A DNA stretch of 64,000 nucleotides from Arthrobacter sp. ISL-5 (GTDB lineage: Bacteria; Actinomycetota; Actinomycetes; Actinomycetales; Micrococcaceae). Below the pieces are notes generated by a model, which saw nothing but the letters and a program-made list of their open reading frames with translations, had not been told where the DNA came from and did no database searches. The number at the start of each line of letters is the position of its first letter. Position 1 is the first letter of the stretch. Positions 1 through 7,986 of this stretch are shown here, piece by piece. Both the position numbers and the translations under genes were made by a program. The stretch lies in NCBI RefSeq assembly GCF_018613835.1, contig NZ_JAGGPM010000030.1, positions 31,699 through 95,698 on the forward strand. The letters run 5' to 3'.

Positions 1-194
1 CGCAGACCGCCGCCGAAGCCTCCTTCGTCCTGGGCAAAGCGCTCATGGCCCAAGGATTAAACGCCGAGGCTCTACAGATACTGGAAGAGGCGGCTACGCT
101 GTTCGATACGGCGGCTGCACCGGATCGGAGCGCAACAGTGCGGACGTTCGTGGCTTCGGCCGAGAACCATCAGCAGTTTCTCCAAGGGGGGTAA
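1..194 (+). CDS. C-terminal end of a TPR-like protein (5' end outside window)
   Basis: An open frame enters from the left edge (first complete codon at base 3) and stops with TAA at 192-194, giving about 63 residues. It is alanine- and leucine-rich with helix-turn-helix spacing (ALMAQGLNAEALQILEEAA), as in the last tetratricopeptide-type repeats of a scaffold or regulator. The next gene starts with GTG immediately after this stop, so the two are probably co-transcribed with the GGDEF-EAL gene further down. The rest of the protein is not visible, so the function is unknown; TPR is a judgement from helix pattern only. Confidence 0.6.
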   Translation, partial: QTAAEASFVLGKALMAQGLNAEALQILEEAATLFDTAAAPDRSATVRTFVASAENHQQFLQGG

Positions 195-629
195 GTGTCC
201 GAAACAACAATGGCTCCCGGTCCTGCGCCGGAATCGCTCCTAATGCCGGCGGCCGGCCGACTGCCAGCACCCGTCGTTTCCTGTACGGCGCTGCCGGATC
301 TCGCCGTCAAAGCCGTGCTGCCCCGCGGTGCGGACCTGAGTGAAGCTGCCGCCGCCCAGTTGCGCCGGCAACTCGGTGAGCTTGCCGGCGACCGGAGGGT
401 CGCCGTCGTACTTGAACTGACCGGCGTGGGGTCGGTGAGCGGCGCCGCGCGGGCCGCCTACGCAGCCATCCCCTCGGTGTCCGCGTGGGCGATTGTGGGC
501 GAGAGCCCCGTGGACAGGCTGCTCGGGCATTTCCTCCTGGGCGGGGAGTTCAGCTCGGTCCCGGCGCGGTACTTCACGTCGGATGGCGAAGCCCTTGACT
601 GGTTGAGACGCCTGGACAATGTTCACTGA
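195..629 (+). CDS. Small STAS/SpoIIAA-like protein (possibly DUF7793 type)
   Basis: 144 residues from a GTG that directly abuts the previous stop codon. After a Pro/Ala-rich head, residues of about 45-140 alternate hydrophobic strands and helices (VAVVLELTGVGSVSGAAR, then WAIVGESPVDRLLGHFLLG) and end with a helix containing ALDWL, which resembles STAS-like folds that relay signals by protein-protein contact. No enzyme motif is visible. It overlaps the start of the GGDEF-EAL gene by 11 nt, so translation is probably coupled and it may modulate that protein. The family name is a resemblance I could not test. Confidence 0.55.
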   Translation: MSETTMAPGPAPESLLMPAAGRLPAPVVSCTALPDLAVKAVLPRGADLSEAAAAQLRRQLGELAGDRRVAVVLELTGVGSVSGAARAAYAAIPSVSAWAIVGESPVDRLLGHFLLGGEFSSVPARYFTSDGEALDWLRRLDNVH

Positions 630-2154
630 CGGCGACCCCCGGCTGGGGCGGCTCCTCGACGGCATTGTCCGGCTCGCCTCGGGGGAGCTCCATTCGCGCA
701 TTGAAATTTCCGACGCCCGGGATGAGCTGGACGCGGTCATCATGGGCACCAACCTGCTCGCCGAAGACCTCCAGATCATCTACCAGGAGCTGGAGCAGCG
801 CGTTGAATCCCGCACGCAGATGCTCAAGGCGGCCCACCTGGAGCTGCAGCAAATGGCCCTCACCGATTCCCTGACGGGCCTTTTCAACCGTTCCGCGCTG
901 GTCAGCGCCCTCAACGACGCCCAGTCCGAGGCCGCCGACGGCGGGCTGCCGCCAGCGCTGCTGCTGCTCGACCTTGACGCGTTCAAGAGCATCAACGATT
1001 CCCTGGGACATTCCATGGGCGACCAGGTGCTGGCCGCTGTGGGGGCACGCATCCGGTCGTGCGTGCGCGACGCCGACATGGTGGCCCGCCTGGGCGGCGA
1101 CGAATTCGCCATCCTGCTGCCCTCCACCACACCGGCGAAGGCCGCGGCAGTGGGCAACCGGATCCTGGATTCCCTGAACGGATCCATCGATGTGGACGGC
1201 AAGATGATCCGCTGCGGAGCCAGCCTGGGACTGCGCATTGCGGACCCCGGCGAGACCTCCGAGGAACTGCTCATGGAGGCCGACATCGCGATGTACGCCT
1301 CCAAGGCTGACGGCCGCAACAAGCTGCGCGTGTTCGAACCCGCCATGCTGCACGCCCGGCAGCTCCGCAACCAGCTGGTGGGCGAACTGCGCGAGGCCAT
1401 CTCCGGCTCGCAGCTGGTGCTGTTCTACCAGCCGATCATCGAGCTGGCCACCGGCCGGATCGAGGGCGTCGAGGCCCTGGTGCGCTGGCAGCATCCCACC
1501 CGCGGGCTGATCATGCCGGACGAGTTCATCCCCGTCGCCGAGGAAACCGGCCTCATTTCCGAGCTGGGCAAATGGGTGCTCAAGGCCGCGGTGGAGCAGC
1601 TCCGGCGTTGGAGGACGGGCCCGGAAACCAAGAGGCACGACTTCTCCATGCGGATCAACATCTCGGCCGCGGACCTCCAGCGACTCGAGTTCATCGAGGA
1701 CGTCCGCGACGCCCTCACGTCCGCGGACCTGGAACCGGCGCTGCTGGTCCTGGAGCTGACCGAAAGCGCCATCATCCAGGGCAATGAGCTTGACCGGTAC
1801 ACGCTGGCCAGCCTCCGCAAGCTCGGGGTGGGCCTGGAGATCGACGACTTCGGCACCGGCTATTCGTCCATCAGCTACCTGCGGCAGCTCCCGGTGGACC
1901 GCGTCAAGGTGGACCGGACCCTGCTCACGGCGCTGGGCAGCGACCCCGCCCAGCCGGCCCTGATTGCGGCCATCCACCAGCTCATCCGGGCCTGCGGGCT
2001 CGAGGCAGTGTGGGAAGGCGTGGAGACCGCGGAGCAGGCAGAACACCTGCGAAGCACCGGCTGCGTCAGTGGCCAGGGCTACTACTACAGCCGGCCGCTG
2101 CCGGAAGCCGAATTCACGGCGCGCCTGGCTCGGCAGGACGTCTGGCCCGGCTGA
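619..2154 (+). CDS. Cyclic di-GMP protein with GGDEF and EAL domains
   Basis: 511 residues. Residues 1-85 form a cytosolic HAMP-like/coiled-coil segment without membrane spans. The GGDEF domain carries an intact GGDEF at about 159-163, with an RxxD product-inhibition site (RDAD) five residues before it. The EAL domain has EALVRW near 285, DDFGTGYSS near 409, a lysine in VKVDRTLL and EGVET, so the usual metal and catalytic residues appear present. By sequence both synthesis and hydrolysis of c-di-GMP are possible, and which one dominates cannot be read. With no sensor domain of its own, input probably comes from the overlapping STAS-like and TPR-like partners upstream. Its 3' end overlaps the convergent acetyltransferase gene by 41 nt. 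Confidence 0.93.
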   Translation: MFTDGDPRLGRLLDGIVRLASGELHSRIEISDARDELDAVIMGTNLLAEDLQIIYQELEQRVESRTQMLKAAHLELQQMALTDSLTGLFNRSALVSALNDAQSEAADGGLPPALLLLDLDAFKSINDSLGHSMGDQVLAAVGARIRSCVRDADMVARLGGDEFAILLPSTTPAKAAAVGNRILDSLNGSIDVDGKMIRCGASLGLRIADPGETSEELLMEADIAMYASKADGRNKLRVFEPAMLHARQLRNQLVGELREAISGSQLVLFYQPIIELATGRIEGVEALVRWQHPTRGLIMPDEFIPVAEETGLISELGKWVLKAAVEQLRRWRTGPETKRHDFSMRINISAADLQRLEFIEDVRDALTSADLEPALLVLELTESAIIQGNELDRYTLASLRKLGVGLEIDDFGTGYSSISYLRQLPVDRVKVDRTLLTALGSDPAQPALIAAIHQLIRACGLEAVWEGVETAEQAEHLRSTGCVSGQGYYYSRPLPEAEFTARLARQDVWPG

Positions 2155-2698
2155 TCCGCCACTCCTCGGCGAGCATGGCGTAGATCAGTTCCGTGGACCA
2201 CGCACCCTTGTAGTGCCAGTTCTCCAGGAGCGTGGCCTCAAGCCGCATCCCCAGCCGCTCGCAGATCCTGGCCGAACCGGTGTTGAGCGCGTCCAGCTTG
2301 GCATCGATCCGGTGGAAGCCCAGTTCGCCGAAGCCGAGGTCCAGCAGCGCCCGGGCGGCTTCAGTGGCGTACCCCTTGCCGCGGGCCTCCGGCGCCATGA
2401 TCCAGCCGATCTCGGCCTGCCCCTCGCCGGGCAGCCACTTGAGCACCACTTCACCGAGCAGCCCTTCGTGGTTCTTGGCTTCTACGGCCAGGCAGATCCA
2501 GTCGCCCTCCTTCTCGAAGACGAAATTGGCGTACCGGCCCACCGTCTCCATGGACTGCGTGTAGGTCTTGGCCTCCCGCAGCAGGAAGCGCGCCGTTTCC
2601 GTAAGGGACTGGTAGGCGTGGAACGCGTCCAGGTCCGAGGCCTCGAACCGGCGCAGCCGCAGCCGCTCAGTGTGGATGGGCAGGGGGATGTCGGGCAT
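2114..2698 (-). CDS. GNAT-family N-acetyltransferase (RimJ/RimL-like)
   Basis: 194 residues when started at the ATG at 2698. The fold is that of ribosomal-protein-type acetyltransferases: N-terminal TERLRLRRFEASD, then EIGWIMAPEARGKGYATEA as the acetyl-CoA pyrophosphate loop, and a C-terminal SARICERLGMR motif. The acceptor substrate is unknown. A TACCCT box ends 6 nt before this ATG, which suggests a leaderless transcript and supports the start; the frame stays open upstream only as a shadow of ackA. The 3' end overlaps the convergent GGDEF-EAL gene by 41 nt. Confidence 0.88.
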   Translation of the reverse strand: MPDIPLPIHTERLRLRRFEASDLDAFHAYQSLTETARFLLREAKTYTQSMETVGRYANFVFEKEGDWICLAVEAKNHEGLLGEVVLKWLPGEGQAEIGWIMAPEARGKGYATEAARALLDLGFGELGFHRIDAKLDALNTGSARICERLGMRLEATLLENWHYKGAWSTELIYAMLAEEWRISRARRPAEPGAP

Positions 2699-2728
2699 GG
2701 TTCGAGGGTACGCCGCGGCCGGCCCGCC

Positions 2729-2782
2729 AATCACCAAAAACGGCCGCCCGACTTCCCCGCCAGGCGGCCATTTTTGGCGATT
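2729..2782. terminator. Palindrome family copy 1, after ackA
   Basis: Two 20-bp arms (2729-2748 and 2763-2782) pair with two mismatches around a short loop. The right arm reads GGCGGCCATTTTTGGCGATT. It lies 70-120 nt beyond the ackA stop on the minus strand, where a terminator for pta-ackA is expected. The same arm sequence recurs at 42472 and 43620, so this is a dispersed element and not a unique hairpin. Confidence 0.7.
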
Positions 2783-2850
2783 CGGCGCGGGGTGCGGGCG
2801 CGGGTTCGGGCCGGGTTCGGGGTCCGGGTCCGGGGCGCGTTTGGGACGGG

Positions 2851-4005
2851 TTAACCCCCGACGACGGCGGCCGTCGCCTCCGCGATGGCGCGCTCCTCGT
2901 CCGTGGGGACCACGAGAACCGGAATGGCGGAGGACGCGGAGGAAATCACCCGGGGTTCCTTGGACCGCTGACCGTTCAGGCCGGCGTCGAGCTCGATGCC
3001 CAGCGCACCGAGCCGCTCCCCCACCAGGGAACGGAACTGGTGCGAGTTCTCGCCGATCCCCGCCGTGAACACCAGCGCCTTCGCCCCGCCCACGGCCACG
3101 TGGTAGCCGCCGATGTACTTGGCCAGCCGGTAGGACGTGACGGCGAGCGCCATGGCAGCCTTGGCATCGCCGGCCTCGGAGGCCTCCACCACCGAGCGCA
3201 TGTCGTTGTTGCCGGCCAGGCCCTTGAGCCCTGATTCGCGGTTCAGCATGGTGTCCAGGTCCTCCGCGTTCCACCCCACGCGGGCCAGGAACACGAGGAT
3301 GGACGGGTCGAGATCGCCGGAGCGGGTGCCCATGACCAGGCCCTCCAGCGGCGTGAAGCCCATGGAGGTGTCCACGGACCTGCCGCCCCGGATCGCCGTG
3401 ACCGAGGCGCCGTTCCCCAGGTGGGCGATCACGCCGTCGAACTCCTCCGCCGGGATATCCAGCAGGGCCGCGGCCTTGTGCGTGACGTATTCGTGCGAGG
3501 TGCCGTGGAAGCCGTAGCGGCGGATCCCGTGGTTGGTGTAGAGCTCGTCCGGCACGGCGTAGCGCCAGGCGTGCTCGGGCAGGGTGCGGTGGAAGGCGGT
3601 GTCGAACACGGCCACCTGCGGCATGTCCGGCCACTTCTTGGCGATGGCGCGGATGCCCAGCACGTTGGCGGGGTTGTGGAGCGGGGCCAGCGGGTTGAGG
3701 CGCTCGATGGCGCGGGTGATCTCGTTGTCGATCAGCACGGGCTCGCCGAACCGCTCGCCGCCGTGGACCACGCGGTGCCCCACGGCGTCCAGCTCCCGGT
3801 CGCCCAGCACCTCGTGGATGGCGGCGTCCACCTGCTCGAGGGCCTCGGCATGGTCCGCCGGGCCCACCACTTCGCCGTCGCCCTGGCCTCCGTTGGACAT
3901 GCCGATCCTCTCGATCAGCCCCTCCGTGAGGATGCTGCCGGCCGCGACGTCGCGCACCTGGTACTTGAGCGAGGACGAGCCGGAGTTGATGACGAGCACG
4001 AGCAT
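2851..4005 (-). CDS. ackA: Acetate kinase
   Basis: 384 residues, near the usual 400. It interconverts acetyl phosphate + ADP and acetate + ATP in the cytosol. Diagnostic segments are the N-terminal VLVINSGSSSLKYQ phosphate-binding loop, GFHGTSHEYV, HLGNGAS and FTAGIGENS, in the order expected for the acetate/propionate kinase family. It follows pta by 8 nt, so the two form the classical acetate overflow/assimilation operon. A strong hairpin of a repeated family lies downstream. Identification is secure. Confidence 0.97.
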   Translation of the reverse strand: MLVLVINSGSSSLKYQVRDVAAGSILTEGLIERIGMSNGGQGDGEVVGPADHAEALEQVDAAIHEVLGDRELDAVGHRVVHGGERFGEPVLIDNEITRAIERLNPLAPLHNPANVLGIRAIAKKWPDMPQVAVFDTAFHRTLPEHAWRYAVPDELYTNHGIRRYGFHGTSHEYVTHKAAALLDIPAEEFDGVIAHLGNGASVTAIRGGRSVDTSMGFTPLEGLVMGTRSGDLDPSILVFLARVGWNAEDLDTMLNRESGLKGLAGNNDMRSVVEASEAGDAKAAMALAVTSYRLAKYIGGYHVAVGGAKALVFTAGIGENSHQFRSLVGERLGALGIELDAGLNGQRSKEPRVISSASSAIPVLVVPTDEERAIAEATAAVVGG

Positions 4006-4013
4006 GGGGCCTC

Positions 4014-6161
4014 CTAAGCCTTGGCTTCTGCGGACGGGACGGATGCTGCTGCGGGTTCTTCCTTGGACTGGGGCGCCGTGGACTCCGGCGCCGTCGACTG
4101 CGCCTGGACGGCGGTGATGGCCACCGTGTTCACGATGTCCTCCACCGTGCAGCCGCGGGAGAGGTCGTTGACCGGCTTGCGGAGTCCCTGCAGGACGGGC
4201 CCGACGGCGACCGCACCGGAGGTCTGCTGCACCGCCTTGTACGTGTTGTTGCCGGTGTTCAGGTCCGGGAAGATGAACACGGTGGCCTGGCCGGCGACGG
4301 ACGAGCCCGGCATCTTGGATGCGGCAATTGCGGCGTCCACGGCGGCGTCGTACTGGATGGGGCCCTCCACGGGCAGCTCCTGCCGCCGATTCTTCACCAG
4401 CTCGGTGGCCACCCGCACCTTCTCCACGGCCTCGCCCGAACCGGAACCGCCGCTGGAGTAGGACAGCATGGCCACCCGGGGGTCCACGCCGAACTGGGCC
4501 GCGGTTTCCGCTGAGGCCAGCGCAATGTCGGCCAGCTGTTCCTCGTTCGGGTCCGGATTCACGGCGCAGTCGCCATAGACCAGCACGCGGTCCGGCATGA
4601 GCATGAAAAACACCGACGATACGATCTTCACGCCCTCGCGGGTCTTCACGAACTCCAGCGCCGGGCGGATGGTGTGGGCCGTGGTGTGCGCGGCTCCGGA
4701 CACCATGCCGTCCACCACACCCAGCTGAACCATCATGGTGCCGAAGTAGCTGCCATCCAGCATGACTTCCAGCGCCCGGGCGAGGTCCACTCCCTTGTGC
4801 GCCCGCAGCTCCGCGTACTTCTCCGCGAATTCCTGGCGCAGCTCCGACGTGGCAGGATCCACGATGTTGATGCCGGACAGGTCGATGCCCCGGCTGGCTG
4901 CGAGCTCCCTGACGTCGGTTTCGCGGCCGAGCAGCGTGAGGTCACAGACGTCGCGGCGGTAGAGGATCTCGGCGGCCCGGAGGATGCGGACGTCAGTGCC
5001 CTCCGGCAGCACGATGTGGCGGCGCTGGGACCGGGCCCGCTCGATGAGGTCGTGCAGGAACCGCAGCGGCGTCATGCGCTCCGCCCGGGGCAGGTGCAGG
5101 CGTTCGAGGATCTCGGCCTCGTCCACGCGCCGCGACCACAGGCCAAGGGCGGACGCCACCTTCCGGCGGTGCCCGCTCCAGATCTCGCTGCGGACCTCTG
5201 AAACCCGGCGGGCCGTGGTGTAGGTGTCGTCGGTCGTGTCGAACACCGGGAACGGGGCGGACGCCAGCAGGGGGTAGATGTTGGCGTCCGGGGCCAGGCC
5301 GCCGGTGAGGATCAGCGCGGACGGCACGGGGAACTCCGGGGAGAACGACGACGCCAGGCAGGCCACCATCACGTCGGCCCGGTCGCCCGGGACGATCACC
5401 AGCGCGCCGTCGTGGAGCACGTTCAGGAAGTTGCCCACGTTCATGGCGGCCACTTTGACGTCCCGGACGTCGCGCTCCATGTCCGCGCGGCCGGCAATCT
5501 GGCGGATGCCCAGGGCGGCGCCCACCTCGCCCGTGGTGGGCCGGGCAATGTCCTCGAGCTCCGGGAAAATGTACACTGGACGGCCGGAGGCGCCGGGCTT
5601 CACAGCGGCAGCGATCGCGTCCACGTCCTTCTGATCGGCGCGGTTCACCATGATGGCCAGCAGCGTGCACTTCTCCGCCGCCAGCTCCTTCCGTGCGACG
5701 TCGACGGCGGCGGCCGTCTCCGCGACGCTGCGCCCCTTCGCGCCCACCACGGCCACTACGGGGGCGGCCAGGTTGTTGGCGAGGCGGGCGTTGAGGTCGA
5801 ATTCGACGGCGGCCTCGTGGCCGGTGAGGTCAGTCCCCTCCACGATGATCACATCGCAGTGCCGGCCCATCTCGGCGAAGATCTCCACGCAGCGGGCGTC
5901 GATGTCCTCGCGCTTGCCCTCTGCGAGCAGGCTGCGGACCTCTGTGAAGGTGAGGCCGCCGCGGCAGCGCTGGTCCTCGAGGTCGAAGCGGGACTTCATG
6001 AGTGCCACCATGGGGTCCGCCCCGGCGTCGTCTCCATGGACCACGGGTTTGAAGAAGCCGATCCGGTCCGCATGCCGGTGGAGCGTGTCCGCGAGGCCCA
6101 GCGCTATGAGCGACTTGCCCGAACCCGGCGTGGTCGCACTGACATATATCCCTTTGGCCAT
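4014..6161 (-). CDS. pta: Phosphate acetyltransferase (three-domain form)
   Basis: 715 residues, the same size as long proteobacterial Pta. It converts acetyl-CoA + Pi to acetyl phosphate + CoA. The N-terminal domain is a P-loop dethiobiotin-synthetase-like module (SATTPGSGKSLIALGL), the middle resembles a DRTGG domain, and the last 340 residues are the PTA catalytic domain (LPEGTDVRILRAAEIL, YSSGGSGSGEAVEKV, FPDLNTGNNTYKAVQQ). The ATG has an AGAGGA ribosome site and ackA follows 8 nt downstream. The upstream DNA contains a very long hairpin (6201-6263) that may sit in its leader. Confidence 0.97.
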   Translation of the reverse strand: MAKGIYVSATTPGSGKSLIALGLADTLHRHADRIGFFKPVVHGDDAGADPMVALMKSRFDLEDQRCRGGLTFTEVRSLLAEGKREDIDARCVEIFAEMGRHCDVIIVEGTDLTGHEAAVEFDLNARLANNLAAPVVAVVGAKGRSVAETAAAVDVARKELAAEKCTLLAIMVNRADQKDVDAIAAAVKPGASGRPVYIFPELEDIARPTTGEVGAALGIRQIAGRADMERDVRDVKVAAMNVGNFLNVLHDGALVIVPGDRADVMVACLASSFSPEFPVPSALILTGGLAPDANIYPLLASAPFPVFDTTDDTYTTARRVSEVRSEIWSGHRRKVASALGLWSRRVDEAEILERLHLPRAERMTPLRFLHDLIERARSQRRHIVLPEGTDVRILRAAEILYRRDVCDLTLLGRETDVRELAASRGIDLSGINIVDPATSELRQEFAEKYAELRAHKGVDLARALEVMLDGSYFGTMMVQLGVVDGMVSGAAHTTAHTIRPALEFVKTREGVKIVSSVFFMLMPDRVLVYGDCAVNPDPNEEQLADIALASAETAAQFGVDPRVAMLSYSSGGSGSGEAVEKVRVATELVKNRRQELPVEGPIQYDAAVDAAIAASKMPGSSVAGQATVFIFPDLNTGNNTYKAVQQTSGAVAVGPVLQGLRKPVNDLSRGCTVEDIVNTVAITAVQAQSTAPESTAPQSKEEPAAASVPSAEAKA

Positions 6162-6200
6162 GATCAGTCCTCTGGTTGGAAGGTCCTGCGCGGAGCGTGC

Positions 6201-6263
6201 TGCGGCGGCGTGCTTTGAGGAGGTGCTCCTTAGGGAGTACCCCCCTCAAAGCACGCCGCCGCA
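6201..6263. repeat. Long hairpin upstream of pta
   Basis: A perfect 20-bp inverted repeat (6201-6220 and 6244-6263, arm TGCGGCGGCGTGCTTTGAGG) encloses a second near-perfect stem GGTGCTCC/GGAGTACC around TTAG, giving a hairpin of about 63 nt. It begins 40 nt before the pta start codon on the minus strand and there is no T-run on either side. It could be a pta leader structure or a REP-like palindrome; the sequence does not decide. Confidence 0.65.
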
Positions 6264-6471
6264 CCGGAGCCCGCCGCTCCTCCATACTTTCACTTGTTCG
6301 CCGACTTTCGGGAGCAGACAATGGTGTTGATTCCCACGTCAGCGGCTCAGCGCTCCATCGGGCACGCGGCGGGCCAGCGCCTCGAGCCCCTCCATAACCG
6401 GCGATTCCGAACGACGGCACTGCTGATGAGCTCTCCTGGGTCCCCCGTAACGTCCCGCGCCGAGGCCGGCC

Positions 6472-7479
6472 ATGGCTCACCATCTGCCGGCTGAACGCCA
6501 CGGCCCTCCGCCGCAGGGCCAGCCCCCTCGGCAGGCCCGCCCTGCCCGGCGCGGGTGGCGCGACTGGCGCGGGTGGCGCGACTGGCGCCGGTGGCCCGCC
6601 AAGCATGACTGGCCCAGCTGGCCCGTGTGGCAAAACCGGCGCGCCTGGCCAGCCCGGCAGAGACTCGCGCTGTTTTTCGGGCTTGCCTTTGTCATTTCGT
6701 GGTGGGTGTGGCCGCTGACCCTGCTCAATCCGGACAGCTCTCCGATGGTCCCGTTCGGGCCTGCACTTGCGGCGGTAACGGTGGCGTTCCTGTGCGGCGG
6801 CAAGGAGGGCCTGCTCCGGCTGGTGCGGCAGCTCGTGCGGTGGCGCGTCCCGGTCCACTGGTACATCGTGGCCCTCGCGTTGCCGTGCCTGCTGGTCCTG
6901 GCCGCCGCTGCGCTCACGGTGGCCGGGGGCGCCCCGGCGCCGGACCTGGGCCCGAACCCCGGCTGGTTCATGCTGATCGGCACGTTCGCCTCAACCCTGG
7001 TGATCGTGGGCCTGTTTGAAGAGCTGGGCTGGCGCGGCTACGCCCTGCCCCTGATGCAACAGAACCACACCGCGCTCGCCGCAGCACTCCTCCTCGGCGT
7101 CGTGTGGGCGCTCTGGCACCTGCCGGAGCTCGTATCGGACCCCACCGGGCAACGGCCGCCAGTTCCCTTCCTGCTCATGCTGATCGCCCAATCCGTGCTG
7201 CTGGCCTGGATCTACAACAGCACTGGTTCCACAAAGAGCACCGCCACCGAAGAGCGCTCCTCCGGCACCGGAAGCGTGCCCCTCTGCATGCTGTTCCACG
7301 CCTCGTTCAACACGTCCGGGGCCCTTCTTTTCCCGGCACTGGCCGGCCCGCATTACCTCACGCTGTGGTGGACCCTGGCACTGCTCCACGTGCTTGCCGC
7401 GCTCGTGGCAATTGCCTACGCGGGACCCGGACGACTGGCCCGCACCCTTGACACGAAGGCCCCCAATGGGATTACCTAA
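6472..7479 (+). CDS. CPBP (CAAX-like) intramembrane protease with Trp-rich N-terminal extension
   Basis: 335 residues. From about residue 62 on there are several membrane helices and the three signature motifs of the CPBP/Abi family: EELGWRGY, WALWHLPE and LFHASFN, whose Glu and His residues form the putative metal site. Substrates of this family are mostly unknown. The first 62 residues are unusual: a basic stretch with tryptophans spaced every 3-7 residues (GWRDWRGWRDWRRW), encoded by tandem GGCGCGACTGGCGCGGGT-type repeats, which is not part of the family. No other in-frame ATG precedes the first helix. Confidence 0.82.
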   Translation: MAHHLPAERHGPPPQGQPPRQARPARRGWRDWRGWRDWRRWPAKHDWPSWPVWQNRRAWPARQRLALFFGLAFVISWWVWPLTLLNPDSSPMVPFGPALAAVTVAFLCGGKEGLLRLVRQLVRWRVPVHWYIVALALPCLLVLAAAALTVAGGAPAPDLGPNPGWFMLIGTFASTLVIVGLFEELGWRGYALPLMQQNHTALAAALLLGVVWALWHLPELVSDPTGQRPPVPFLLMLIAQSVLLAWIYNSTGSTKSTATEERSSGTGSVPLCMLFHASFNTSGALLFPALAGPHYLTLWWTLALLHVLAALVAIAYAGPGRLARTLDTKAPNGIT

Positions 7480-7495
7480 TGAACATTCGGTAAAT
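7474..7495. promoter_or_regulatory. Putative PaaR-type operator before the paaI-like/paaK operon
   Basis: The segment ends in a good half site, CATTCGGTAA, and matches the 14-bp core ACCGnnCGnnCGGT at 7 of its 10 fixed bases, the left half being degenerate. It lies 20 nt upstream of the thioesterase start codon. It is the weakest of four similar sites placed before paa-type genes in this window. Confidence 0.45.
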
Positions 7496-7515
7496 AAAGC
7501 TGGAGGCAATGACGC

Positions 7516-7977
7516 GTGGCTGAAACGACAATTCCCGGTGCAACCCACCAGATCCTTGAGAATGACTATGCCTCTGAGTGGATGGGCATCGAAGTCCTCA
7601 AGCTGGACGACGGACACGCCACCATCCGCATGACCCTTAGGCAGGAAATGCTCAACGGCTTCGGCATGGCCCACGGCGGAATGATCTTCGCCTTCGGTGA
7701 TACCGCCTTCGCCCTCGCCTGCAATCCCGCCAGCCCGCCACCCGGCGCAGCCGGGACCGAGACCGACAGCATCACTGTTGCGTCCGGCGTCGACATCAAC
7801 TTCCTCAAGCCGGCCTACCAGGGTCAGGTGATCACCGCCGTCGCCGACCGCCGCTCAAGCGCTGGCCGCAGCGGCCTGTACGACATCCAAATCTTCGCCG
7901 CCGGCCCCGGCACCCAACTGCCGGGCGAGCTCATAGCCGAGTTCCGCGGACGCAGCCGCACCATCCCCAAGAAGTAG
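7516..7977 (+). CDS. paaI: PaaI-type hydroxyphenylacetyl-CoA thioesterase
   Basis: 153 residues, hotdog fold. The PaaI signature NGFGMAHGGMIFAFGDTAFA is present at about 51-70, including HGG and the following Asp proposed as the catalytic base. PaaI hydrolyses stalled ring-hydroxylated phenylacetyl-CoA intermediates and so returns CoA to the pool. The GTG start at 7516 has a TGGAGG ribosome site 10 nt before it. The paaK start follows 9 nt after the stop, so both are in one operon preceded by a PaaR-like half site. Confidence 0.85.
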   Translation: MAETTIPGATHQILENDYASEWMGIEVLKLDDGHATIRMTLRQEMLNGFGMAHGGMIFAFGDTAFALACNPASPPPGAAGTETDSITVASGVDINFLKPAYQGQVITAVADRRSSAGRSGLYDIQIFAAGPGTQLPGELIAEFRGRSRTIPKK

Positions 7978-7986
7978 GAACACATC

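Noticed and set aside
2114..3634. A 506-codon fusion of an ackA-like part with the acetyltransferase
   Set aside because: The upstream part is the ackA region read in another frame; the acetyltransferase starts at 2698 behind its own -10 box.
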